Shown here: positions 1-6,762 of the stretch, in pieces
Position numbering within the stretch: position 1 is the first letter of the stretch
Layout of the letters: each line of letters opens with the position of its first letter
Translations under genes and position numbers: made by a program
Notes under the pieces: generated by a model
The model's input: only the letters and a program-made list of their open reading frames with translations
Told to the model about the DNA's origin: nothing
Database searches by the model: none
Origin: an uncultured Saprospiraceae bacterium
GTDB lineage: Bacteria; Bacteroidota; Bacteroidia; Chitinophagales; Saprospiraceae
DNA: 11,681 nt
Direction of reading: 5' to 3'
Assembly (NCBI GenBank): GCA_905479665.1
Contig: CAJQNM010000538.1
Coordinates: 1-11,681 of the forward strand

Positions 1-146
1 GATCAATTTGTATGATTTTCGATCGTAAATATCTAGAAATCTAACTCTTATGATTTCTTTTTGGTCAAAATATGTATGTGTGAAATTTCCTATTGCACTA
101 ATTGGGTGGCACCTAACTCTACACCCGGAGTTTTCGGAAATCTTTC

Positions 147-1013
147 TCAATTCTTTTGAAACAACTTCTTCCGGTCCTCCGGCAAGCCTTCTCCAGGCGT
201 CCCATCATTTACTTGGTGAAAGACCTTATCGACATGCCTCCAAGTACCATCGGTCAGCTTAAAACCTTCGTAGCTTCCGTCCGAAACCATCACTACCGAT
301 TCATTGCGATAAATACTCTTCATCGGAATAAGGTGATCGTAAATAATCATCTTTAAATCGCTATCGTAATTAAGGCGGACACTGACCTCCGCGGAGTACT
401 GCAGCAGGAAGCGACTTACATCGTGTTGAAACGGATGATCAAAAACCTCTAGCCCGAAAATCGGAGATCCATCTGGGGTAAAGGTCAAAACCTCAATTAA
501 TTTGCGCCGGCTGGATTGGCTATGACCATCAAATCCAAAAAGCAGATAATGGGGTTTGCCGTCCCGCACAAAAGGTTGAATGTGAAAATAGAGTGCACCG
601 TACCATCGATCAGGACCAACCTGCTCCGAGATTGGATTTGCCAACTGATCGGAGGCGTCATCTAGCTGGTAGGTCGAGTCACGAGTTTGGATGAATCCGA
701 GATGGACATATTGATCAGGTGTCTTCTCACATTGCAAAGAAAGTACACGCGTGGTATCGTCTACATAAAGTACAGAAAGCGATCGCAAGAATTCTAAAGA
801 ATCTGAAATAGAAGCTGGATTCGAAAGTAGTTGTGATAGCTCTTTCGATAGCGAATCAAACCCCAGCATACGCGATTTTGAATCTTCGCCAAGAATCATC
901 GCTTGCTCGTATCGAAGCATAGCGGATTGAGTTTCTGTCAGGCTATCTGACATAGCCGCTGAAGACACTACTGAAAAACTCAGTAGAATACAACTATAGT
1001 AGAACTTGTACAT
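147..1013 (-). CDS. Conserved secreted hypothetical protein
   Basis: A 288-residue protein of unknown function. Residues 1-20 look like a Sec signal peptide: a short hydrophobic stretch (ILLSFSVV) ending in SSAA, so the product is probably periplasmic or surface-exposed. The N-terminal third (about 25-90) is Ser/Leu/Asp-rich and probably helical. The rest looks like a beta-rich domain with well-formed motifs (YLLFGFDGHS near 157-165, an RRKLIEVLTF stretch near 169-178, LNYDSDLKMIIYDHLIPMKSIY across 214-235, and DGSYEGFKL near 245-253). From memory these resemble a Bacteroidota-restricted family without an assigned role; no catalytic motif is evident. It is the last gene of the minus-strand run, 82 bp after the VWA gene, with no obvious promoter of its own in that gap. 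The start at 1013 is chosen because it gives the complete signal peptide. That the gene is real is well supported; its function is unknown. Confidence 0.8.
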   Translation of the reverse strand: MYKFYYSCILLSFSVVSSAAMSDSLTETQSAMLRYEQAMILGEDSKSRMLGFDSLSKELSQLLSNPASISDSLEFLRSLSVLYVDDTTRVLSLQCEKTPDQYVHLGFIQTRDSTYQLDDASDQLANPISEQVGPDRWYGALYFHIQPFVRDGKPHYLLFGFDGHSQSSRRKLIEVLTFTPDGSPIFGLEVFDHPFQHDVSRFLLQYSAEVSVRLNYDSDLKMIIYDHLIPMKSIYRNESVVMVSDGSYEGFKLTDGTWRHVDKVFHQVNDGTPGEGLPEDRKKLFQKN

Positions 1014-1064
1014 AAGAGTGACTCTGTAGTAACGCCGTCACGGTCTCGACAATTTCACGGCTGC

Positions 1065-1088
1065 TGTGTTTAACATGACGAAAACACA
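1065..1088 (-). other. Inverted repeat (hairpin) between VWA gene and hypothetical gene
   Basis: A perfect 7-bp inverted repeat, TGTGTTT at 1065-1071 and AAACACA at 1082-1088, with a 10-nt loop. It starts 8 nt past the VWA stop codon on the minus strand. The stem is AT-rich and is not followed by a U-tract, so it is a poor intrinsic terminator. It could be a processing or stability element between the VWA gene and the downstream secreted hypothetical, or simply chance. Confidence 0.3.
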
Positions 1089-1095
1089 CCCGTGC

Positions 1096-2199
1096 TTATC
1101 CTCTACCCCTACCTTTACGCTTACCGGCTTTGTAATCCATAAAAATGAACTCGCCCAGACCATCGAGGCTGCTGTAAAAAGCCTTGCCATTATTTGTCTT
1201 GGTAAACGTGTCTACGAATTGAACCAAGTATGGATCACGAGCAATCATGAATGTCGTCACGGGTATTTCCATCTTGCGCAAACGTCCCGCCAAATTGAGT
1301 GTCCGATTGATGATCTGTCGATCCAGGCCAAAACTGTTCTGGTAGTATTTTTTGCCCTTCTTGATGCAAGTGGGTTTGCCGTCGGTGATCATGAAGATCT
1401 GCTTATTGGGATTGCGACGACGCTGCAACATCTTCATGGCCAGCTCTAGTCCAGCCACTGTATTGGTGTGGTAAGGTCCTACTTTGAGGTAAGGTAAATC
1501 TTTGATTTCCACCTCCCATGCATCGTTGCCAAAGACCAATATATCAAGGGTGTCTTTTGGAAAACGAGTAGTGATGTACTCAGACAAAGCCATGGCCACT
1601 TTTTTCGCAGGAGTGATGCGGTCTTCCCCATAGAGGATCATCGAGTGCGAAATATCGATCATCAAGACTGTACTCACTTGACTCTGGTAAAAGGTCTCAT
1701 GTACCTCCAGATCTTCATTTGTCATCATGAAATCATCCAGACCATGATTGATTTGTGCATTGCGCAATGACTCAGAAATGGCAAGATTTTCGAGCTTGTC
1801 TCCAAACTCGTAGGGGCGCAAATCGGAAGTAAATTCATCTCCCTTACCGGTCTGGCGAGTGTTGTGCTCTCCCTTACGTGATTTTGAGACCGCTCCAAAC
1901 ACATCATCAAGGGCTTTCTTTCTGAGCTCCATCTCCATTTTTCGAGCTGGACGCATCTCTCCCTTGGCATCATCTTGCTGAATGTATCCCTGATCAATCA
2001 GGTCCTGAATAAAATCTGCCATCCCGTAGTTGGCATCCGTGAGCTGATATTCCTTATCCAATTCAGTCAGCCAGGATAGAGCTTCACTAACATCTCCAGA
2101 GGTATGGATCAACAGCTCCTTGAAGATGTCCAACATCCGCTCGAAAGGGGACTCTCCCTTGCCCTTCGGTTCAAACTTATTAAATCTCCAACCCAGCAT
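1096..2199 (-). CDS. VWA (von Willebrand factor A) domain protein with intact MIDAS
   Basis: A 367-residue cytoplasmic protein with no signal peptide or membrane segment. Residues 1-105 form a charged, mostly helical N-terminal region. The VWA domain spans roughly 175-350. The metal-ion-dependent adhesion site is intact: D182-x-S184-x-S186 in IDISHS, a Thr at 245 or 247 in YHTNT, and D273 in ITDGKPT. The C-terminus ends in a basic, Gly-rich tail (GKRKGRGRG, 359-367) that might contact nucleic acid or an acidic partner. Proteins of this layout often work with MoxR-type AAA+ ATPases as metal-dependent assembly factors, but no such ATPase is in the window, so the partner is unknown. The gene begins 8 nt after the stop of the thiol protein gene, which suggests co-transcription. 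The start at 2199 is the most upstream ATG and fits this spacing. Domain call is firm; biological role is inferred only. Confidence 0.88.
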   Translation of the reverse strand: MLGWRFNKFEPKGKGESPFERMLDIFKELLIHTSGDVSEALSWLTELDKEYQLTDANYGMADFIQDLIDQGYIQQDDAKGEMRPARKMEMELRKKALDDVFGAVSKSRKGEHNTRQTGKGDEFTSDLRPYEFGDKLENLAISESLRNAQINHGLDDFMMTNEDLEVHETFYQSQVSTVLMIDISHSMILYGEDRITPAKKVAMALSEYITTRFPKDTLDILVFGNDAWEVEIKDLPYLKVGPYHTNTVAGLELAMKMLQRRRNPNKQIFMITDGKPTCIKKGKKYYQNSFGLDRQIINRTLNLAGRLRKMEIPVTTFMIARDPYLVQFVDTFTKTNNGKAFYSSLDGLGEFIFMDYKAGKRKGRGRG

Positions 2200-2207
2200 A
2201 AATGCAG

Positions 2208-2750
2208 CTATTTGGCAATGGCACAGCAGTCTGCCAAGTTAACGTAATCAGGTCTTTCCCAAACCTTGTCATGAATGAAATAGGCTTCAATTTTTCCTTC
2301 TTGAAGGCAAAAGATCCCTGGCATCTGAAAGGCATCGCCAAACGCCTTTCCCCCAAATTGGGCAAGATCCACCCCTTTGCCAAATCCTTTTACCAACGTT
2401 TGAAATCCCATCAGTTGGGTAAACGAGGCTTTTCCCAATCCAAATTTCTCATAAAGCACACATTTAGGATCCGCAATATGCAAGCAATCGGAAAGGCCGT
2501 ACTTATCAAGGTATTCTTTTCCCATCTCCCAATCCTCCATGTGAACGAAAACCAAACGAAAACCACGCTGCTCGAGCTCATGACGCGCTTTGCTAATATC
2601 TTCAAGCGCTTCCCGGCAGAAAACACAGCCCAAATGGCGCAAGAAAATCAGCATCAGCGGCTGCTGATGTGAAAGTTTTATAAGTGACAAATTCTCAGAT
2701 AACCTGCTTTCCTCGAGGTCACTCAGATCAATATCTACTGGTGATTTCAT
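2208..2750 (-). CDS. Peroxiredoxin-like 2 / AhpC-TSA-2 family thiol protein
   Basis: A 180-residue soluble protein with a thioredoxin-like fold. The active-site region is FLRHLGCVFCRE with a CxxC pair (C42, C45), followed by a helix (46-62) and a beta strand (LVFVHM, 66-71). The D-P-x-x-x-L-Y-x-x-F-G-L-G pattern (94-106) and a cis-proline-type segment (QMPGIFCLQ, 142-150) are typical of the peroxiredoxin-like 2 (SelL/PRXL2-related) branch. It probably reduces peroxides or protein disulfides in the cytoplasm; the substrate is not known. Seven cysteines in 180 residues is high, and two are adjacent near the C-terminus (C175-C176), possibly serving as a resolving pair. It lies 53 bp after mdh and 8 bp before the VWA gene on the same strand. 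No Shine-Dalgarno sequence is seen; the start is set by the beginning of the conserved fold. Confidence 0.85.
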   Translation of the reverse strand: MKSPVDIDLSDLEESRLSENLSLIKLSHQQPLMLIFLRHLGCVFCREALEDISKARHELEQRGFRLVFVHMEDWEMGKEYLDKYGLSDCLHIADPKCVLYEKFGLGKASFTQLMGFQTLVKGFGKGVDLAQFGGKAFGDAFQMPGIFCLQEGKIEAYFIHDKVWERPDYVNLADCCAIAK

Positions 2751-2803
2751 TGGGAGAATATATCTTATGTAACCACATACTTTCCCATTGGTTCATCAGG
2801 ATG

Positions 2804-3736
2804 TTATGCAGACATCTTATTGTAAACCTCTATGACCTGACGAACATGCTCAGCTGAAGTATCAAGCAGTGCTTTTTCCGCCTCGTTGAGATCGAGCTCG
2901 AGGATTTGCTTGATTCCTTCCTTCCCCAGTTTCACGGGTACGCCAAGAAAAACATCGTCCAATCCATACTCGCCTGTGAGTTTTACACAACATGGATAGA
3001 TGCGATTTTCGTCTCGCAAGATAGACTCTACCATTTGGGCCGCAGCTGCACCGGGCGCATACCAGGCAGAAGTACCCATCAGTTTGACCAATTCACCACC
3101 ACCTTTCTTAGTCCGCTGCACGATCGCATCTAGTTCATCCGCTCCGATCAACTCCGTGACAGGAATACCTGCAACGGTAGTGTACCTCGGCAGTGGCACC
3201 ATTGTATCTCCATGACCACCCATTAAGACAGCTTGAATATCTTTGGGAGAGACATCGAGGGCGGTTGCTAAGAAGGCACGATAGCGTGCAGTATCTAAAA
3301 TGCCCGCCATCCCAAAGACCCGTTTTTCGCTCAGCCCGGAGACGGAGTGGGCAGCGTAGGTCATTACATCTAGTGGGTTTGACACCACTATAATGATGGG
3401 GTTTGGGGTATGCTCGAGAATCGAAGTTGTTACTGAAGAGACAATTTTCGCATTCGTAGAGATCAGATCATCGCGACTCATACCAGGCTTGCGCGGAATC
3501 CCTGCAGTGATCACTACTACATCAGAATTCGCCGTCTCACTGTAGTCCTCGGTGCCCCTTAATTTGCTACTGTAGTAGTCAATCGGAGCCTGTTGCCAGC
3601 TATCGAGTGCTTTTCCACGAGCTAGATCGCCCTGGATGTCCAGAAGTACAATATCATTGGTCACATCCTTATGCGCCAATACGTTCGCCACAGTCGCTCC
3701 TACATTACCTGCGCCCACTACAGTTACCTTACTCAT
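2804..3736 (-). CDS. mdh: Malate dehydrogenase (LDH-like type)
   Basis: A 310-residue NAD-dependent malate dehydrogenase that interconverts malate and oxaloacetate in the TCA cycle. The Rossmann dinucleotide motif is at the N-terminus (GAGNVG, 8-13), and Asp33 at the end of the second strand favours NAD over NADP. Substrate-binding and catalytic residues are present: the mobile loop PRKPGMSRDD with R82 and R88, N120 in VSNPLDVMTY, D148 and R151 in LDTAR, and the catalytic His175 in GGHGDT. The length matches the LDH-like MDH group of about 310 residues that is usual in Bacteroidota, rather than the two-domain 325-residue type. It is the first gene of a four-gene same-strand run. The ATG at 3736 puts the nucleotide motif at the expected distance. 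A -7-like box lies about 30 bp upstream. All key residues are intact. Confidence 0.97.
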   Translation of the reverse strand: MSKVTVVGAGNVGATVANVLAHKDVTNDIVLLDIQGDLARGKALDSWQQAPIDYYSSKLRGTEDYSETANSDVVVITAGIPRKPGMSRDDLISTNAKIVSSVTTSILEHTPNPIIIVVSNPLDVMTYAAHSVSGLSEKRVFGMAGILDTARYRAFLATALDVSPKDIQAVLMGGHGDTMVPLPRYTTVAGIPVTELIGADELDAIVQRTKKGGGELVKLMGTSAWYAPGAAAAQMVESILRDENRIYPCCVKLTGEYGLDDVFLGVPVKLGKEGIKQILELDLNEAEKALLDTSAEHVRQVIEVYNKMSA

Positions 3737-3762
3737 GATCTTGAATTAGTACGATTTCGATT

Positions 3763-3770
3763 GAAAGTTA
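3763..3770 (-). promoter_or_regulatory. Candidate -7 box for mdh
   Basis: Reading the minus strand, 3770 to 3763 is TAACTTTC, a match to the Bacteroidota -7 consensus TAnnTTTG at all but the last base. It would start transcription some 20 nt before the mdh ATG. No convincing TTG-type -33 element sits 19-21 bp further upstream, so the call is weak. Confidence 0.33.
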
Positions 3771-3888
3771 TGCCACGAATGTATGAAATTAGGTCGACGC
3801 TTTTTTGGTCTGCTTTTTGACATATAGGTCTAAGAGATAGCCTTCGTGCATGACTTGGCACAACAATTGGCTTGACATTCGTTTTACA

Positions 3889-3919
3889 TTGTGATATGAT
3901 GAAAAAGTACTAACTTTCG
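3889..3919 (+). promoter_or_regulatory. Candidate Bacteroidota-type promoter for the metalloprotease
   Basis: A TTG at 3889-3891 is followed after exactly 19 bp by TAACTTTC at 3911-3918, close to the Bacteroidota promoter pattern TTTG-N19-TAnnTTTG. Transcription would begin only a few bases before the ATG at 3933, leaving a very short leader. An E. coli-type promoter string overlaps it: TTGACA at 3872-3877, a 17-bp spacer, and TATGAT at 3895-3900. The primary sigma of Bacteroidota is known to prefer the first pattern, so I favour the downstream box. Confidence 0.42.
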
Positions 3920-3932
3920 TGACGATACGCTC

Positions 3933-5426
3933 ATGAGCAGATTTTTCTACCTTTTACCTGTACTCCTCCTCTTACCGATTTTAGTCGTGAGTCAGGAAGT
4001 TCGTCAGTGTGCTACTCCCGCTCACTTCTCCTCCTGGCTCAAGGAGTATCAGAAGAATCCAAACAAACATCATCAGAGATCTCTTGACGAAATTGTGTAC
4101 TTGCCAGTCACCTTCCACAGTGTTGGTAAAAGTGATGGCACTGGCCACATGCCGCTTGATAATTATACTCAACGGATGTGTCAACTCAACAATGCGTTCG
4201 CTCCATACCAATTGCAGTTCTATCTCGAGGGTGACATTAATAAAGTAAATCGTACCTCGTACTACGATCACACCACCTTCAGCGATGGCTTTCGCATGAT
4301 GCAGTCCAACAAGAAATCATTTGCCATCAATGTTTTTATCACCAATAGTGCTCCTAGTGATGCCTGTGGTTACTGGCATCCTAGTGCAGACGCCATCGTA
4401 GTCAAGCAACAGTGTTTTCGAAATGCTGTGACACTCGTCCATGAGGTTGGACACTGGCTTTCACTTCCTCATACTTTTTTTGGCTGGGAGGGCATCGAAC
4501 ATGATGCCAGCAGGCCCGCTCCTCTTTTTCATAACATCTCAGGCAACGACACCCTATTTGTCGAGTCTGTCTCCGGGAAGCACTGTGCATCTGCAGCCGA
4601 TGGATTTTGCGATACCAAACCCGACTATCTCAGCCTCGGCTGGCAATGTAACTCAGAAGGGTTTAGCGCCATCATGCAAAAAGATCCAGAGGGTACTGAT
4701 TTTCAATCTGACGCGACGAACTTCATGTCGTACTCCGCAGATCAGTGCCAGAGTAGTTTTTCGGAACAGCAGACCGCGGCAATGCACGCTTACATCGACT
4801 TTTCGAAAAAGAGCTACGTCAAACGCACACCTATTCTGGGCAGTGTGGCAGAGGGGCAAGAAGTAAAAGCCATTTTTCCGGAAAATGGGGATTTTGTTGA
4901 TCATAAGAAAATCACTTTGGAGTGGGAGCACTTTCCAAATGCAAATCGCTATCATGTACAAATAAGCAGATTCAGTTTCTTCGGCACGATCGAAAAAGAA
5001 TTTTATGTGGTGAATACCAACAAACTGAACATTGGAGAAATGGCAGTTGATCGCAAATTTTATTGGCGCGTAAAACCGATGAACCCCTTTGATGTGTGCA
5101 CCGCAGATTTCACTACCATAGGCAGATTCGAAACATACGATATCACAGCTATTGAGGAGGTATCAACAAATAACTACGTGGATGTGTACCCAACTATTCT
5201 CTCTGCTCAATCACCGACCGTATATATCACCTTTGATTTCGGAGAAATACTCAATACCGAAATCGACATCCTCTCCCTATCTGGCCAACGACTCAAACAG
5301 GTCGTCCTGGCAAACCCAGCCAGTGAGACCCATCGCATTGAATTTGCAGGACAACCTGCTGGCATCTATTTGTTGAGGATCGCAACCGCCAAAGGGACTC
5401 TGGTCAAGCGTATTGCTGTACAGTAA
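3933..5426 (+). CDS. Secreted M43-like zinc metalloprotease with T9SS sorting domain
   Basis: A 497-residue secreted protease. Residues 1-20 are a clear signal peptide (hydrophobic core LLPVLLLLPILVV, probable cut before Gln21). The catalytic domain (about 50-295) resembles the pappalysin/cytophagalysin M43 family. The zinc motif is HEVGHWLSLPH with ligands H170, H174 and H180 and general base E171, followed by TF as is common in M43. The Met-turn is NFMSYS with Met265. The normally conserved glycine of HExxHxxGxxH is Ser177 here. Residues 300-400 look like a fibronectin-III-type module (LEWEHFPNANRYHVQIS, WRVKPMNP). The last 90 or so residues form a type IX secretion sorting domain (VYPT near its start, DILSLSGQRL, PAGIYLLRI, final KRIAVQ), which sends the protein across the outer membrane for release or surface attachment. 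It is monocistronic, with its own promoter region and a candidate terminator. Protein substrate unknown. Confidence 0.92.
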   Translation: MSRFFYLLPVLLLLPILVVSQEVRQCATPAHFSSWLKEYQKNPNKHHQRSLDEIVYLPVTFHSVGKSDGTGHMPLDNYTQRMCQLNNAFAPYQLQFYLEGDINKVNRTSYYDHTTFSDGFRMMQSNKKSFAINVFITNSAPSDACGYWHPSADAIVVKQQCFRNAVTLVHEVGHWLSLPHTFFGWEGIEHDASRPAPLFHNISGNDTLFVESVSGKHCASAADGFCDTKPDYLSLGWQCNSEGFSAIMQKDPEGTDFQSDATNFMSYSADQCQSSFSEQQTAAMHAYIDFSKKSYVKRTPILGSVAEGQEVKAIFPENGDFVDHKKITLEWEHFPNANRYHVQISRFSFFGTIEKEFYVVNTNKLNIGEMAVDRKFYWRVKPMNPFDVCTADFTTIGRFETYDITAIEEVSTNNYVDVYPTILSAQSPTVYITFDFGEILNTEIDILSLSGQRLKQVVLANPASETHRIEFAGQPAGIYLLRIATAKGTLVKRIAVQ

Positions 5427-5462
5427 AAAAGTTCGGACCTCGGATCATATAGACCACTTTTT
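5426..5462 (+). terminator. Candidate terminator after the metalloprotease gene
   Basis: AAAAAGT at 5426-5432 pairs with ACTTTTT at 5456-5462, enclosing a 23-nt loop. The right arm runs into further T residues (TTTTTCTTTT to 5468). It begins at the stop codon of the protease gene. The stem is A/T-rich and the loop long, so it is a marginal intrinsic terminator, but its position is right and it would separate the protease from sucC. Confidence 0.35.
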
Positions 5463-5502
5463 CTTTTGACAGAAATACGCTCGCAATTTCTACTTCTATC
5501 AC

Positions 5503-5510
5503 TACCTTTA
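5503..5510 (+). promoter_or_regulatory. Candidate -7 box for sucC
   Basis: TACCTTTA fits TAnnTTTG except for the last base and lies 23 bp before the sucC ATG, the distance expected for a Bacteroidota -7 element with a short leader. No clear TTTG is present 19-21 bp upstream, so the promoter is only tentative. Confidence 0.3.
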
Positions 5511-5533
5511 GGCATTCAAAATAAATACCATAT

Positions 5534-6736
5534 ATGAATCTGCATGAATATCAGGGCAAGGAGTTGCTCAAGAGTTTTGGCGTTCCAATTCAGGAAGGCA
5601 GTGTCGCAACTACCCTCGAAGAAGCAATGAGTGCCTATGCCAAGTTGAAAGAGGAAAAAGGATCTGAGTTTGCAGTGATTAAAGCTCAAATTCATGCTGG
5701 TGGTCGCGGCAAAGGAGGAGGAGTGAAAATTGCTAAAAATGCAGATCAGGTGCAAGAGTACGCCTCCGCTATCTTAGGTATGATGCTCAAGACACCGCAG
5801 ACTCCAGGTGGAATGGAGGGGCCTGGAAAATTGGTGCGCAAAATTCTCATTGCGGAAGATGCATATGCGCCTGATTTTGATGCCTGCAGCGAAATCTATA
5901 TCTCCATCTTGATGGATCGTGAACGCAAATGCAACGTGATTGTCTATTCGACCGAGGGCGGCATGGATATCGAAAAAGTTGCGGAAGAAACCCCGCAATT
6001 GGTGCACAAAGAATACATCGATCCCGCATTGGGATTGCAGTCTTTTCAAACCCGAAAAATCGCGTTCAACCTGGGTCTATCCGGTACTGCATTCAAAAAC
6101 ATGACCAAATTTGTAGGCTCACTTTACAACGCATTTGTAAGTTCTGATGCGAGTCTCTTTGAAATAAACCCTTGTCTCAAAACAGGCGACGATCGGATCA
6201 TTGCGGTCGATAGTAAAGTCTCCATTGATGACAATGCTTTATACAGACATCCTGATCTCGCTGCCATGCGGGATGAAGATGAAGAAGACCCTACCGAAGT
6301 AGAAGCAAAGAAATCCGGTTTGTCATACGTCAATCTGGATGGCAATGTGGGATGCATGGTCAATGGCGCAGGGCTAGCAATGGCAACCATGGATATTATC
6401 AAATTATCTGGTGGCGAACCAGCCAACTTTCTCGATGTCGGAGGAACTGCAGATGCCGAGCGGGTAGAGATAGCCTTCCGCATCATTCTCAAAGATCCCA
6501 GCGTAAAAGCCATCCTAATCAACATTTTTGGGGGTATCGTTCGTTGTGATCGGGTGGCAAATGGTGTGGTTCAGGCCTACCGAAATATGGGCAATATAAA
6601 AGTGCCCATCATCGTACGTTTGCAAGGTACCAATGCCGACATAGCCAAAAAGATCATTGATGAATCTGGCTTAGAAGTCCATTCTGCGATTCAACTGCAG
6701 GAAGCTGCTGATCTGGTTGCCAAGGTATTAGCCTAG
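5534..6736 (+). CDS. sucC: Succinyl-CoA synthetase (ADP/GDP-forming) beta subunit
   Basis: A 400-residue ATP-grasp subunit that, with the alpha subunit SucD, converts succinyl-CoA to succinate with nucleotide triphosphate formation in the TCA cycle. The N-terminus (NLHEYQGKELL) is the family signature. The nucleotide-binding loop HAGGRGKGGGVK is at 54-65. Metal-binding ENP-like residues occur as E210-I-N212-P, and AVDSK carries D226. The C-terminal CoA-ligase half has GNVGCMVNGAGLAMATMD (270-287) and the phosphate-contact segment NIFGGIVRCD (330-339). The length is slightly above the 388 of E. coli, with the extra residues around 85-98 (KTPQTPGGMEGPGK). No sucD is next to it, which is common in Bacteroidota, where the two subunits are often unlinked. 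The xseA gene follows after 26 bp. No Shine-Dalgarno sequence precedes the start; the leader is A/T-rich. Confidence 0.97.
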   Translation: MNLHEYQGKELLKSFGVPIQEGSVATTLEEAMSAYAKLKEEKGSEFAVIKAQIHAGGRGKGGGVKIAKNADQVQEYASAILGMMLKTPQTPGGMEGPGKLVRKILIAEDAYAPDFDACSEIYISILMDRERKCNVIVYSTEGGMDIEKVAEETPQLVHKEYIDPALGLQSFQTRKIAFNLGLSGTAFKNMTKFVGSLYNAFVSSDASLFEINPCLKTGDDRIIAVDSKVSIDDNALYRHPDLAAMRDEDEEDPTEVEAKKSGLSYVNLDGNVGCMVNGAGLAMATMDIIKLSGGEPANFLDVGGTADAERVEIAFRIILKDPSVKAILINIFGGIVRCDRVANGVVQAYRNMGNIKVPIIVRLQGTNADIAKKIIDESGLEVHSAIQLQEAADLVAKVLA

Positions 6737-6762
6737 TTTCAATAAAGCAGTAATCGACTGAC

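Noticed and set aside
104..126. GGGTG / CACCC inverted repeat downstream of the left-most gene as a terminator
   Set aside because: Only a 5-bp stem, with an alternative GGTGCCACC pairing inside it and no T-tract on the minus strand.
1066..1449. 127-codon plus-strand open frame opposite the VWA gene
   Set aside because: It lies antisense to the MIDAS-containing VWA domain; no domain or signal peptide, so treated as a shadow.
2202..2672. 156-codon plus-strand open frame opposite the peroxiredoxin-like gene
   Set aside because: It is the antisense of a gene with clear family motifs, has no recognisable domain of its own, and is probably a by-product of the coding strand's composition.
2766..2779. 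TATGT / ACATA inverted repeat between mdh and the thiol protein gene
   Set aside because: Five A/T-rich base pairs only; frequent by chance and not followed by a T-tract.
6124..6525. 133-codon minus-strand open frame opposite sucC
   Set aside because: Low-complexity Ser/Ala-rich translation antisense to conserved SucC motifs; no independent support.
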